Shown: piece after piece, positions 32,199 through 42,867 of the stretch
Layout of the letters: every line of letters begins with the position of its first letter
How positions within the stretch are numbered: position 1 is the first letter of the stretch
Source of the DNA: Lasiodiplodia sp. COLG20
Lineage: Eukaryota; Ascomycota; Dothideomycetes; Botryosphaeriales; Botryosphaeriaceae
Assembly: GCA_009801085.1 (NCBI GenBank)
Contig: VNWV01000003.1
Coordinates: 2,852,001-2,916,000, forward strand
DNA: 64,000 bases
Direction: 5' to 3'
Position numbers and translations under genes: made by a program
Notes under the pieces: model-generated
The model's database searches: none
Told to the model about the DNA's origin: nothing
Seen by the model: the letters and a program-made list of their open reading frames with translations, nothing else

Positions 32199-34145
32199 TC
32201 AAACCAGATACTCATTAGGGACATACAGCGGCATCGAATCCTCCCATAGACTATCCGTAAGCATCGTCTTATTCGAACCGTCAGCATTCATAACGATGAT
32301 CTGGCCATATGGCTGGAAAGTCTCGTCGTAGATGGCAGCCTCGTCGCGGAAGCCATACATTCCGCTGGAATACATGATACGGTTATCAGCAGTCCACACA
32401 GCGTGCGCGTCGTTGGCGCCGCTCGAGGTCAGCACCTGCAGGTCCGTGCCGTCGGGGCGAATGGTGCAGACGTCGAAGTTCGTAGCGCTCGTCTTGCGGG
32501 TGAAGACGATGCGCTCGCCGTCGGGCGACCAGCCGGGCAGGTTGTCGGTGGCGTTGGTGAGGACGTGGTAGCTCTTGTCCTGGAGGTCGATGATGCGGAG
32601 GCCGTAGCGGAGGCCCCACTCGCGGAAGACGATGTAGCGGCCGTCGGCCGAGTAGCTGGGGAAGCCCGAGTGCACGGTGCCGTCGGTGAGGGCCTCGTAG
32701 AAGGAGCTGTTCGCCGTCGTCCGGTAGATCCTGGCCTTGCCCGTGGCGCGCGCCTGGAACCACTGGCCCAGGCCGAATGCGATCCACTCGCCGTCGGGAG
32801 ACCAGGCGGGCTGGAAGGCGCCGGCCAGGCCCTGCCCCACCAGCGACGAGTTCAGCTCGCCCGTGGTGTAGGCGTCGAAGACGGTCTTCTCGTCGGTGCC
32901 GTCGGGGTTCATGGTGACGACTGAGGAGTTGCCCAGCTGCTTTTGGGTGATTACCAGCTTGCCCTGGAGCGACAGCTCGGGGAAGACGTCGGTGAAGCGG
33001 TACTCCCACTCGTTGTCCCAGCTGTAGAGCTTCTTCTCCATTGGGCGGGCCGTGAAGCCGACCTTCTCGTAGACGACCGTCTTGCCGTCAGGCGACCAGG
33101 CCGGCGAGCGGACCGAGGCCTTGACTTGGGCGCGGCCCGAGGCGTAAGAGGTGTAGTTGAGCCCCTCGTTGTCGCCGCCCTTGACGAGGAAGCCGATGTC
33201 CTCGTCCGAGATGAACTGCGGGAACATCTTCAGGCCGGAGCCTGAGGTGTGCTCGACACGGTCCAAGCCGGTCTCGAAATCAACCGACACGATCTGGGAC
33301 GTGACGCTGGCGACCGACTCCGGGCGGTGGGAGCCCCACGTGTTCTCAGTCGTCACTTCGTAGTAGACGACGCGCTTGCCGTCCGGCGACCACTTGGGCG
33401 AGCCGAGGCAGTATCCTTCCTTGGTGGCGAGTTGGCGGAAGTCGGAGCCATCCGGGCGGATAACGTAGACGGAGAGTTCCTGGGTGTGTTCCCAGCCGGT
33501 GCCGTTCCCGTGCCCGCGCCACGCCGTGTTGCGGTCCGACGCGAAGGCGATCCACTCGCCGTCGGGCGACCAGCTCGGCCGGAAGTGGCCGTCCGGCAGA
33601 CTGGGGTCACCGGCGACGGCGGCCGTGTTGGTAAGGTTGTACCGATCGCCCGTTGCCAGGTCCAGGACCCAGATGTTGGCCCGGTATCCGTTCTCGGTCG
33701 AGACGAAGGCGACTTTGCTGCCGTCTGGGGACAGGGCGCCCGCGTCCTCCAATGACGGCGTCGCTATGATCTTCTCCAATCCGGAGCCGTCAGTTCGGCA
33801 GCGGTAGAGGTCCGAGTTGCCGTCGCCGTTGCGCTCGGTGGTGAAGGTGATCCATTCGCCGTCCGGGGAGAAGGAGGCGTGGTACTCGAAGCTGGAGCTG
33901 TTTCCGAGTAGCTTGCGCTCGTTGCTGCCGTCGGCGTCTGCCACATACAGCTCTGATGTCGACGGGCCGATGCGGTTTATGAAGAGCACCCCCTTCTTCC
34001 CTGGCGCGGGGAGTCCGCGGGCTGAATGCGCCTTCATCAGCGATCCGAATTCACTCTCCAGTTCGACATCCAGGTGGTGGCTCTGAGGCATGGCATGGGC
34101 CAAGACCAAGACAGCCCCGAGGAGGGAGAAAGTGACAAATCGCAT
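32199..34145 (-). CDS. Secreted TolB-like beta-propeller protein
   Basis: This is an intronless frame of 648 residues with a clear signal peptide (MRFVTFSLLGAVLVLAHA). The mature protein consists of WD40-like PD40 (TolB) blades. The hallmark SPDGEW or SPDGK turn occurs repeatedly (FSPDGEWITF, LSPDGSKVAF, WSPDGEWIAF, WSPDGKRVVYY, WSPDGKTVVYE, WSPDGERIVF), together with RPDGSD and NPDGTD partner strands. N-x-S/T sites are frequent, as in secreted glycoproteins. No peptidase domain follows the propeller, unlike DPP-type enzymes. Such proteins may bind polymers or act as stand-alone scaffolds; the substrate is unknown. High GC, no introns and a family far more common in bacteria hint at ancient transfer, which is unproven. 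It is convergent with the SDR gene, 223 nt apart. Confidence 0.82.
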   Translation of the reverse strand: MRFVTFSLLGAVLVLAHAMPQSHHLDVELESEFGSLMKAHSARGLPAPGKKGVLFINRIGPSTSELYVADADGSNERKLLGNSSSFEYHASFSPDGEWITFTTERNGDGNSDLYRCRTDGSGLEKIIATPSLEDAGALSPDGSKVAFVSTENGYRANIWVLDLATGDRYNLTNTAAVAGDPSLPDGHFRPSWSPDGEWIAFASDRNTAWRGHGNGTGWEHTQELSVYVIRPDGSDFRQLATKEGYCLGSPKWSPDGKRVVYYEVTTENTWGSHRPESVASVTSQIVSVDFETGLDRVEHTSGSGLKMFPQFISDEDIGFLVKGGDNEGLNYTSYASGRAQVKASVRSPAWSPDGKTVVYEKVGFTARPMEKKLYSWDNEWEYRFTDVFPELSLQGKLVITQKQLGNSSVVTMNPDGTDEKTVFDAYTTGELNSSLVGQGLAGAFQPAWSPDGEWIAFGLGQWFQARATGKARIYRTTANSSFYEALTDGTVHSGFPSYSADGRYIVFREWGLRYGLRIIDLQDKSYHVLTNATDNLPGWSPDGERIVFTRKTSATNFDVCTIRPDGTDLQVLTSSGANDAHAVWTADNRIMYSSGMYGFRDEAAIYDETFQPYGQIIVMNADGSNKTMLTDSLWEDSMPLYVPNEYLV

Positions 34146-35444
34146 CTTGACTTGACTGGACCGACGCTCTTGTCAAGTGAAGGGTGAGATAATAGTCTCG
34201 CCGTGGAGGCGTAGCGACGGTGAACGAGAGACGGGGGGTGTCGAGCACCCATGGTCTACGGCTCCCATAGCTTTATAACGGCTCTACTATGCGTCCACGA
34301 CAAATTTTGGCGGCAGATTCGTTGCGGAAGGTGGACGGTGAAAGATCCACTGGGGTTGGTGCTCTCGGTGTGGCCAAACAAATCCAGTTAAGATTTTCGG
34401 CAGCGTCGGCTACTAGACGGCGATAAGATTGAGCTTACATTTCAGGATCAAGACCTAGGCGAGATTCCACCTTCTAGAAGAGCGGAAATGTTTCTGGTAG
34501 CGGTGCATGCAGCTGCAGAATGCAAGATTATCTTGACCTAACTCCGAGAATCAATCGGCGACGCTTCGTATCTCCGAGAAATCTCTCAGACACTGACACA
34601 GAGTGGACAGGGGACGGCCTTGGCAGTTGGGCTAGCCTGCCGAAAGGGACGCGTGAATTAATGCCTGCTTTGCATCATTGATCAATCGTAGCCCATGTTT
34701 ACAAACCGCTCCAGGATGAGCCATCCCGCCGCATCATCCGAACGGGACAGCCCAACTCCAAAAAGGAAACAACCCGACCCGCCCGGCAACGAAGCGAAAA
34801 GTCTCCGCAATACCCGAGCTTTTGTGACGAATGCAGGGTCTCGCCGTTCTTAAATGTCGTGTAAATGAACCAGTAGTCCGACCCGATGGGTAAACCGCCG
34901 TCGCCGTTGAAACGACCTTCACATGTCCGGGAAGTCCTGAAGGTAAGTTGAGCACAGTTATTGAACAGGATGTTTAGTCATTTGAGTCGACTCGTAACGG
35001 TTTTCATGAGAATTGCTAATAGCACACTCGTAACTAAGATGCCGCCAGCGTCTCGTATTAGAACGCACGAACCACACGACCGAAGAGCCTGCATATCGTT
35101 CAGAGATAGATGTACACTCAAGAGGAAAAGCGAATGTGAAAAGAGAGAACGCTAGGTATAATGCAGGGCAAAGTTGCTGCATATTAGATGAGTATTTGTG
35201 GAGAGGCCTAGGACAGGCTCGGAGAAAACCACCCACTAACGCCTTTCAATATGATGGTATGCCGCTGGCGCCAATATCCATGCCCAGTGTTAATGTGTAA
35301 GAAAGCGCTGAAAAGAAACGAAGACATGAAAGGCATTCTAGACGATGCTAAATGCTGAAACTCCCCCAAATACGACTGGTACATGCGCACGGCAGTACAG
35401 GGTATCGCGCAGCGCGTCTCAGGAATCGATTCGTAGAGAGGCCA
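34146..35444. other. Intergenic region upstream of the TolB-like gene
   Basis: About 1.3 kb. The part next to the TolB-like gene holds its promoter; the rest is the 3' flank of the seven-TM gene, which is also on the minus strand. Short open frames are unrelated to known proteins. Nothing else is seen. Confidence 0.45.
34271..34277 (-). promoter_or_regulatory. TATA-like element of the TolB-like gene
   Basis: On the minus strand the sequence reads TATAAAG, 126 nt before the start codon at 34145. Sequence and distance fit a TATA box, though leader length is unknown. Confidence 0.5.
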
Positions 35445-36833
35445 TCATGGAAAGTTAACGGTGCGCGCCTCCCGGGAACTCGAAGAAGGTGGGAGGATGG
35501 CCCTGTCGCTATTGTTGTCGCCAAGGCTTGCCGTCTTCGTCGGCACCTGGATGGCCTCGACGGCGCTTCTGATCTGCGGATTTTCCGGCATGGTGCCGTT
35601 AAGTTCGTACTCGAGAAGCTCGTTCTGAGCCTCGATATTTGATGTCCACATGTCTTTCGCCGGCTCTTGCGGCCCTGTGTCTTGTGATGATGTCATCCGC
35701 GATGATGAGGCTCGGCGGCTGACTTTGTGGAAGCCGTTCAGCGTCCAGGCGGATTTCGCTTCTCTGTCATCCTTGCGTTGAGTCATGGTCATCTGTTCGT
35801 GTCGGTGTAAGTGTCGGTATTTAGAAGGCAGTGAAGGGTAGACATACGTAGAACAGCAGCACGGCGTTGGCGAAAATGTCGATGCTGCAAGAACCCAGGC
35901 AGAGCCATCCAGGTGCCTCGATCATGATGAGCATGATAAGGTTGACCATTGTTGCGATGACAGATCCAACAGAGGTCCAAAGCGACTTGATTGCGAGTCG
36001 TCGTAGTTTGCGGTTAACGAACTGGTCCCGGAAGAGCGGAATGACGAACATGGCGACCAGATAGACTGTTTCATTCGTTAGAAACCCCGTTGTCTGATGC
36101 TTGTGGCATCCAGAGAAACCTACTGTTGACGAAGACGTCCAGAGACATGAGTGGGATAAGTGCCCACCATTCCCATCCGAACGTGCAAACGCCGTCTTCG
36201 CGGAGAGCGTAAATTCGGCCGGTCTGTGATGGCTGTTAGTAGAAGCAGAGCATGTAAGTGATGGAGCACCCACCTCAAGGAGAATGAAGACACAGAGCCA
36301 ACAACCCATCAGGAAGAAGTTGAAACGGTAATGCCATGATTGCAGGCGAATTCCACCGCCGCGCACGACGAAGGCACGCTCCATCAAACTATCACAAAGC
36401 CATCAGTATTTATCAGGGTGTCGTGCACGGGATTCGTACAATAGGTACACGCCCAACTTTGTAGTGGTATAGAACCATGTGCAGAGGAAGAGTCCTGTCG
36501 AGCACTCCTTGAGACTCTGGCTAAGACCGATTCCGAGATTGAGCAGGCCGCCAACGAAGATGTAGCACCAGCTCGCAAACAGAGCAATGAGGATTGTCAC
36601 TCTGGCGTACTGTAATTTCCACTGAAACGATACGGGTCAGCTACAGCTGCAGGGGAGACTGAGACGTTGGGAAAACTTACTCCGTAGATTTCGCGAAGGG
36701 TTCTGATGAGGGGGAATCGCGAGAAGAGCATGAGGCTGATGAGTGGCATTGTGACCAGATACCCGACCGTGAAGCCAACCTGCACCGCACGGTTCGGGAA
36801 CCATGGCACATCGTTGAACCCGATTTCGTACAT
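35445..36833 (-). CDS. Seven-transmembrane receptor-like protein
   Basis: Six exons on the minus strand, 36833-36681, 36621-36440, 36388-36274, 36223-36124, 36065-35848 and 35792-35445, encode 371 residues. All five introns are 50-59 nt and every phase agrees. The start MYEIGFNDVPWFPN gives a short outer N-terminus. Seven hydrophobic helices follow: around VGYLVTMPLISLMLF, IALFASWCYIFVGGLL, STGLFLCTWFYTTTK, FNFFLMGCWLCVFILLE, WWALIPLMSLDVFVN running on to YLVAMFVIPLF, SVGSVIATMVNLIMLIMI and CSIDIFANAVLLFYV. A YLFLMERAFVVR motif sits after helix 3. The C-terminal tail of about 115 residues is polar and Ser-rich (RRASSSRMTSSQ), suited to phosphorylation. This fits a fungal GPCR-like or membrane-sensor family without a known ligand; it is not of the Pth11 type. 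The frame is open upstream to 37034, taken as leader. Confidence 0.8.
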
Positions 36834-39800
36834 GGTTTGAGATGAACGGCTGCGAGAGCCGACGAGGATGGCATTCAAGACAAGAAAGTGTGATGTGTCA
36901 CGTCGCCGCGAGACATCTGGAGTTGGGTTTAATAAGACTTCCCCATGGGGTTGTATGGCGTCTCGGCGGCGAGCTTGTTTTGTAGGATCCTCGATAGAAA
37001 GCGGTGGCCAGGCACCTGTAGGCTTGTCCCGCATGTGGCTGGCAGCCGCTCGTGGAAGGGGGGCGCCACATCCACTCAGACCCCTGCGTCAGCTTCCACC
37101 CTTATTCAAATGCGGACAAGCTAGAACCACACGCGGGACACTGCCACGCGGGCGCACACTTGCAGCCAACCCAGACGATTGCCACGCTGCACGGAATCTG
37201 CACCTATCGACTCCTGTGAAAATCTTGTACGGGCCAGCCCCCCACGTCAGCCGCGTCGGTGAATTCGACCGGCAGGCGCGGTAACGGAGAAACAACAACG
37301 ACACCTCCGCGATGTGTGATGGAGCACTGAACTTGTGCTCGCTCCGCCTCCGGGGAAACGGCGGGCGCGGGACGTCATTGCTCGGCCGATGGCGGACTCC
37401 ACGGAATAAGCGGCGTCGAACAACGGGAGGAGACATGACGCACACGGCACGGAGCTTATCAGCTTCTCACGTTGCATTCGCCCGGTAGTTCGGCGGCATT
37501 CCACTGGCAGAGAGATCACAGCGGAGATACTAGCGGGCGGCATTCTTCGATTGACGAAGAAGGATCTGCGATGTAGCGCATCCCGCGGGAGGTTAGGCAT
37601 GGCATAACGCACTAGCGAACCTTATTGCGCGCCTCCGGACCCCATTGGCTCCCGTCTCCACTTTGAAACAATCACTGCCCTTCGTGGTCCATGGCGGCTG
37701 GGCTTGAGTCAGACAAACAGGATGAACAAAAGAGCGCGCGACCCCGAGACGAGGAGTATATAGTTCAGGAAAAGGAACGCGTGGTCTGGCACTGAACGCC
37801 ATCGAATACCGCTAGGAGTACGGCTGAAATTCGGGCACTGCTTTAATGAGATGCCAGGCGCTCTCGACCCTGCCTCGGAAGCCCTTCCGCCCTCCCATCT
37901 TCATGTGATACGGAGGCTCCGGGCAAGCGAACAAGTGAGATTAAAGATTCCCCCGTAAGCCTCCGTACTGTCGAATGTCTACAGGTGCGGCGAAATGCTT
38001 TCTTTTGCACGCTGGCCCCACCGCTCCAAGTACCGACATGCCGCGCCGGCAGAGAAGGGTCGGTACCAGTAAAACCGGTGCATTGGCCACCTCTACCAGT
38101 CAATGGGGCAACTTGCCCCCAGCAGCCTGCCACCCACAGCACGTGCTGTCCTCACCAACTCAACAGCATTCACATGATGCTGTCAACACGGCTCGGACAA
38201 CATCAAGGGTCCACGCCACGGTGTGAAGAGCGACCCAATCGCCCCCCCTTGCTGAGGTGCTCGAGACGGCCAAGAAGAGACAAGACGTCTGGACGAACTC
38301 CTGGACCTCCTAGAGCTGCTGCTTGCAGAACGAGCCCCGCAAGCCAAGAACTCGCCATCTTATTCTTAAAGGCGAAGGATATAACCTCTCGCGCTCGCGC
38401 TCCTGCTCAAACAGTCCGCTCCCAGCGCTATCATAAAGTGGAAAAAGAAATCACCTCATTCTGACTCTCGTATAGACACCGATCCCCGCTTCCCTTCTTA
38501 CTTTCAACCTGGTAATGATCATCACTCCACCCTTTGGTTGACCTATACAAGACGCCGGAGTCGGTCGCTTCCGTAGCCGGCAAGCCTACATCCATCGCCG
38601 GCCGCGAAACGGCACGCGAGCGCATCTCCGTCCGCTTCAGGGAAGAGCAAAGCGGTTTGATACGGCACTTACCTCGTGGCGTGGCCCGAAAGCCGCAGTG
38701 CACGGCCCCGGGTGTCAGTTTCACTAGCCACCGTCTCTGTCATAATAGACAATGGTCCAGGAACTCTAACGGAGCCAATCATTCTATTTTGCCCTCCTAT
38801 CCAAGTAAACAAGCCAGGGATATGCCGCCGAGGGTACCTGCACACCGCTGAATCGTTTAGGGGATGATCTAGCAGAACGTCCCGCCTTCGGTTAACTCAA
38901 CCCAGTGAACTACACATCCAGGGGTATATTCCATCCCTTGGGTCCTGACGACTTATCGAAACTTTTTTTGAAGCCAAATACGGACTTGTTGGGCGCCACC
39001 AGGAACAGATCAAACTTTGTTTGTGTACAGGTGGGATGGAGCTGAATTGTCAAGAGCATGGAGAGGACACTTTTCAATGGCTGGATATTCCACGTGATCA
39101 CAACACTGGCCATACACTCGATGATGTCCAATGGTGACGGCTAATCCAAGGTGGAGGAGACGACCCCCATCTTCATTGCCATAATCTCATGGAAGCAGAA
39201 GTTGGAAGCTCTACCAGACGGCCCTTTGTCGACCTTTTCTTGGTTTTCACTCCATTAACATGACACCCTGTCACATGGAAGTGTTGAGTATCAATCCTCC
39301 AAAGCAGGCGTCACATGAACTATGCACTGTATTTACGTCAGATTCGCAGATAGCTTGGACCGTACTGTACGTTATCCCACAACTAATCGGCCTGGGGCTG
39401 AGCTGAGGCTCATTGGAGATGGGATTCGGAGCTTGCCTTTGTCGTGCATTGGAAGCTCTCACCAGTGTGGGGGCGGTGACGCTGCCGCTCACCGCTGGTT
39501 CCTGCACCATCATGCAGCTTGCTGTAAACCATCAAGAGATGACCACGGCTGTCTTAATTATCCTCGCCAGCTGAGCCAACCGTCGCATTTTTGGATGACT
39601 CACGCATAACAGCTTTTACATCAGTCTCCTCGCGTGCCTTCTCTTACATTGCTCGACTGTCCCATACTCCGGCATCAGCGTTTGTTGTGCTACTGGTCCC
39701 GAGCAGCACGCTTGAACAGCTAATGCAGGATCCTATTCAACTCTATTGACGCCCATGCTAAGGAGTTCGACCGTCTTTCCAGTAGCTACAGAATTACGCC

Positions 39801-40731
39801 GGCCATAACGCCGGTGTTGCCTCCCAATCATGCATCAGGAAAAGCGCCGACCCCGCGTCAAGCACTGAAGCTGATGGTTTCACTCTCGTCAGCAAAGGTG
39901 ACGAATCAGATTCAACGGTAATCATTAACGAATTGTAGGGAAATACAAGAAAAACCAGTCGTGGTCCACTTCTAAAGGAACCCGAGCGCCATGGAAGTCC
40001 AACACTTGGCGCTTGAAACATGACGAACAAACTATTTCATACAACAAGCCCCACGGGAATCAAGGTTTTCGAGAGCTGAGAGTATCGTGGTCGGGTTGTC
40101 TTCTTAGAGGACGGCTCCCCGCCTTTGAGTCAGCTTGTGATAGGCGCATCCCAACGCCACTTACGTGAGACGCCGACGACCGTGCATATGACTGCTGCTC
40201 CACGTCAGTCCTTACTGAACTGCGGTCTGCCACTGGGAAAAGGATTGTCTTTGTTTCACTATCGACATGTGTGAATCCAATGCTTGGCAACTGCACTCCC
40301 AGTACCATGTGTCTCTGCGGGGGTTTTGCATGACTCGGCGTACTCCCACGTTGTCCAACCACGGTGAGAGAAAAGCAAACGGCCAATCAGGCTTGCGATC
40401 TAAGTAAAATCACTTCCATAGTTGCATAGCATGCTCTCTGTTGAAGCTTAATCATCGTCAATTGTAAAGGCTGTTTCCGTATCAGAGCGGCCCCGATGAT
40501 TCTTGTCCTATCACGTCTGGTTGATCATCACAGGTGCCGCAAGCATGCTTACTTACATCCGCACCAATTGTTGCTGGGAACATGTCACATCTCACCAGTT
40601 GGAGTGAGCGACATCAGCACAGCGGAACCCACCGCCATTCCCCGCCCCATGCTTGGCGTGCAACGCTCCTCACGCCGTATAACTTGGATTGTCCTCCCAC
40701 ATTTAGCGTCATTGTAGCTCCTTCCGCCGTG
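36834..40731. other. 3.9-kb gene-poor interval between divergent genes
   Basis: Between the seven-TM gene (-) and the kelch gene (+) I find no frame with recognisable domains or a credible exon chain. A GTATATAG element at about 37747-37754 could be a plus-strand TATA box, but the frames following it look random. Composition is close to genome average and there are no long repeats, terminal inverted repeats or transposase-like frames. It may be plain regulatory sequence or decayed DNA. Confidence 0.45.
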
Positions 40732-42867
40732 ATGCTTCCAACTAGTCCCAGAAATCTGGGCTTTCGCCTGGGAGGAGCCGTCGTTATCTTCACGTTATTT
40801 TCACTGGCACTGGGTCAGGATGCCGATCCAGTTAGTGACAGATGCGCACGCTGGCATCATTCGGGTCAGTAAGCCCACTTCGGTACCTCTGAACTTGCTA
40901 ACTTTGCGCTTTTCCAGCGATGGTGAGACGAGACTCCATCTTCATCGATGGTGGAGTGCAGACTCTTCGCAGCAACGGGACAACATGGCTCACATTCAGT
41001 ACGGCCATCCAATGAAAGCATCTTTTTAAGCTTCAATTAACTTTGCACAGGCGAGAACATATACGAGTTCGATGTCAGTCAGTCATGGGACGTCAACACA
41101 AACTTTACGGAGTCGAGGATCGGACGGTATTCCGAAGCGAATGCAAACCCTCCGAACATGCTGCGCGGGGCCCTCTATGCTGCAAATCGGGAGACGAACA
41201 GGCTCTTCACCTTTGGAGGATCGAGCTTCCTGGCCAATACTACAGATCCCGACTGGCAACCCCCAAGCCAGGACTCCACCTCACTGTGGTCCTACGATAC
41301 CGAGATCCGGGACTGGCATTCGTACAACATAAGCACCGTCCCTTGGCGCCCGAACTGGGGATCGATAGCCGAAGACATTTTCCATGACATCGGGTTCTTC
41401 CTAAACGGAATGTACGACCGGGGGTCCTCGTATGGACTTTACACCAGCGTTGAATATGAAGGTGGCCAGGTGACGAACGATTCCTTCAACGAGATCCGGT
41501 ATCTAGGTGGCTTGATCATGATTGATCTGCACACGCAAGAGACGAAGAATCTCTCCACAGCGACTCTCGGTGCTCCTCGCGTAGCGGGCGGATTGGTTTA
41601 CACGCCGACGTTTGGGAAGACTGCGAACGGCACGCTTCTGACCTTTGGTGGTATGCGAAGCAGCGGGCAGTCAAGGGATACCTTCACAAATGGCGATCTG
41701 GTAAGCTGACAGCATTTAAGAAGACCTCGGGCGCTGCTGACGCACTCAGATTGACATGTCGACAATCTCTCTTTGTGACAGCTTCATGGATGAAAACGTC
41801 ACTTGGGTCAACCAGTCAACAACAGGGGATATCCCCAGCCCTCGCATGGATTTCTGCACTCTTCCATTTGAGAAGGATGCAAAAGACAACTCAAGCATCA
41901 ACATGTCTGGCACCCTTCAGTCACAGAAAGCGCTGTGCTAACCGCAAGCAGCTACATTCATGGTGGATACGATCCCCATAACTCCACGCTATTCGACGAC
42001 ATGTACGTGCTCTCCGTTCCCTCATTCACTTGGACGAAGGTATATTCCGGGACAGAAGGGCGGTACGGCCACACATGCAATGCAGCAGGCAAGCGGCAGA
42101 TGCTGGTCACAGGCGGAGCGCGAGACGCCAGCCTATTCGGCGTCGAAACGACAGGCGACGTGCCCAATCTGAACCGAACCACCTGCAACGAGGGCATGGG
42201 TGTAACCGTCTTCGACTTGACGAATCTGACCTTCGGGACGTTTTTCGACTACGACGCTCCAGAGTATCAGGTCCCACAGAAAGTGGTTGACAAGATTGGT
42301 GGAACGTAAGTACAGGGACTCCCCTTCATGCCGCTCTTGTAGTCTGACGACCGCAGACCAGACGGAGGCGCCACCATGACCGAACCCGCAGGCGGGTTTG
42401 CGCACCCCGCCATTTGGACAATGTTCCACCCCCCGCCAACTCCAACGGCCACTGAAAACGCAGGCGAGGGTATCAGCGGAGGCGCAATCGCCGGTGCGGT
42501 AGTGGGATCAGTTGCCGGTGTATCCCTCTTTGGCCTGGGTGCTTGGATGCTGCTCAGAAGGAGATCTCAAAGGCGCCGGCGCCAATCGATAGGGAGAAGT
42601 ACCATCTCGGAGCTTCAAGGCGCGCCGGTCGAGGTCCATGAGAAGGAGTCTATCCCGGCGGAGCCGGGCCAGGTCTACGAGAAGGCGGCTACGCCGTTGG
42701 AGCCAATCAACGACGAGCCCCAAGAACTTGAAGCGTTTCTCCCAGAGCGCCAGGAGCTGCCCTGCCCGACAAAGGATGCCAAATTCGAGCGCAAGAGGAC
42801 TCCCAGTCCGCGGCAGTCCAAGTTTGCCGAGAATACAACGGACGAGCATACAGGGGAATCAATATAG
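40732..42867 (+). CDS. Kelch-repeat type I membrane protein
   Basis: Six exons, 40732-40864, 40918-40998, 41051-41700, 41750-41904, 41952-42305 and 42357-42867, encode 627 residues. All introns are GT-AG and 47-53 nt, and phases agree. The N-terminus has a signal peptide or anchor (LGGAVVIFTLFSLALGQ). The ectodomain is a kelch propeller: WHHSAMVRRDSIFIDGG, ETNRLFTFGGSSF, RVAGGLVYTPTFGK with GTLLTFGGM, INIYIHGGYDP and GRYGHTCNAAGKRQMLVTGGA. Many N-x-S/T sites support an outside location. A glycine-rich transmembrane helix (AIAGAVVGSVAGVSLFGLGA) is followed by an RRRSQRRRR stop-transfer and a charged tail with Pro/Glu-rich segments. Galactose-oxidase-like kelch ectodomains on a single-pass anchor are common in Pezizomycotina, usually without known function. 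The catalytic Cys/Tyr/His set of galactose oxidase was not seen. Confidence 0.85.

Noticed and set aside
32403..33755. Plus-strand frames opposite the TolB-like gene
   Set aside because: Antisense shadows of the GC-rich propeller repeats.
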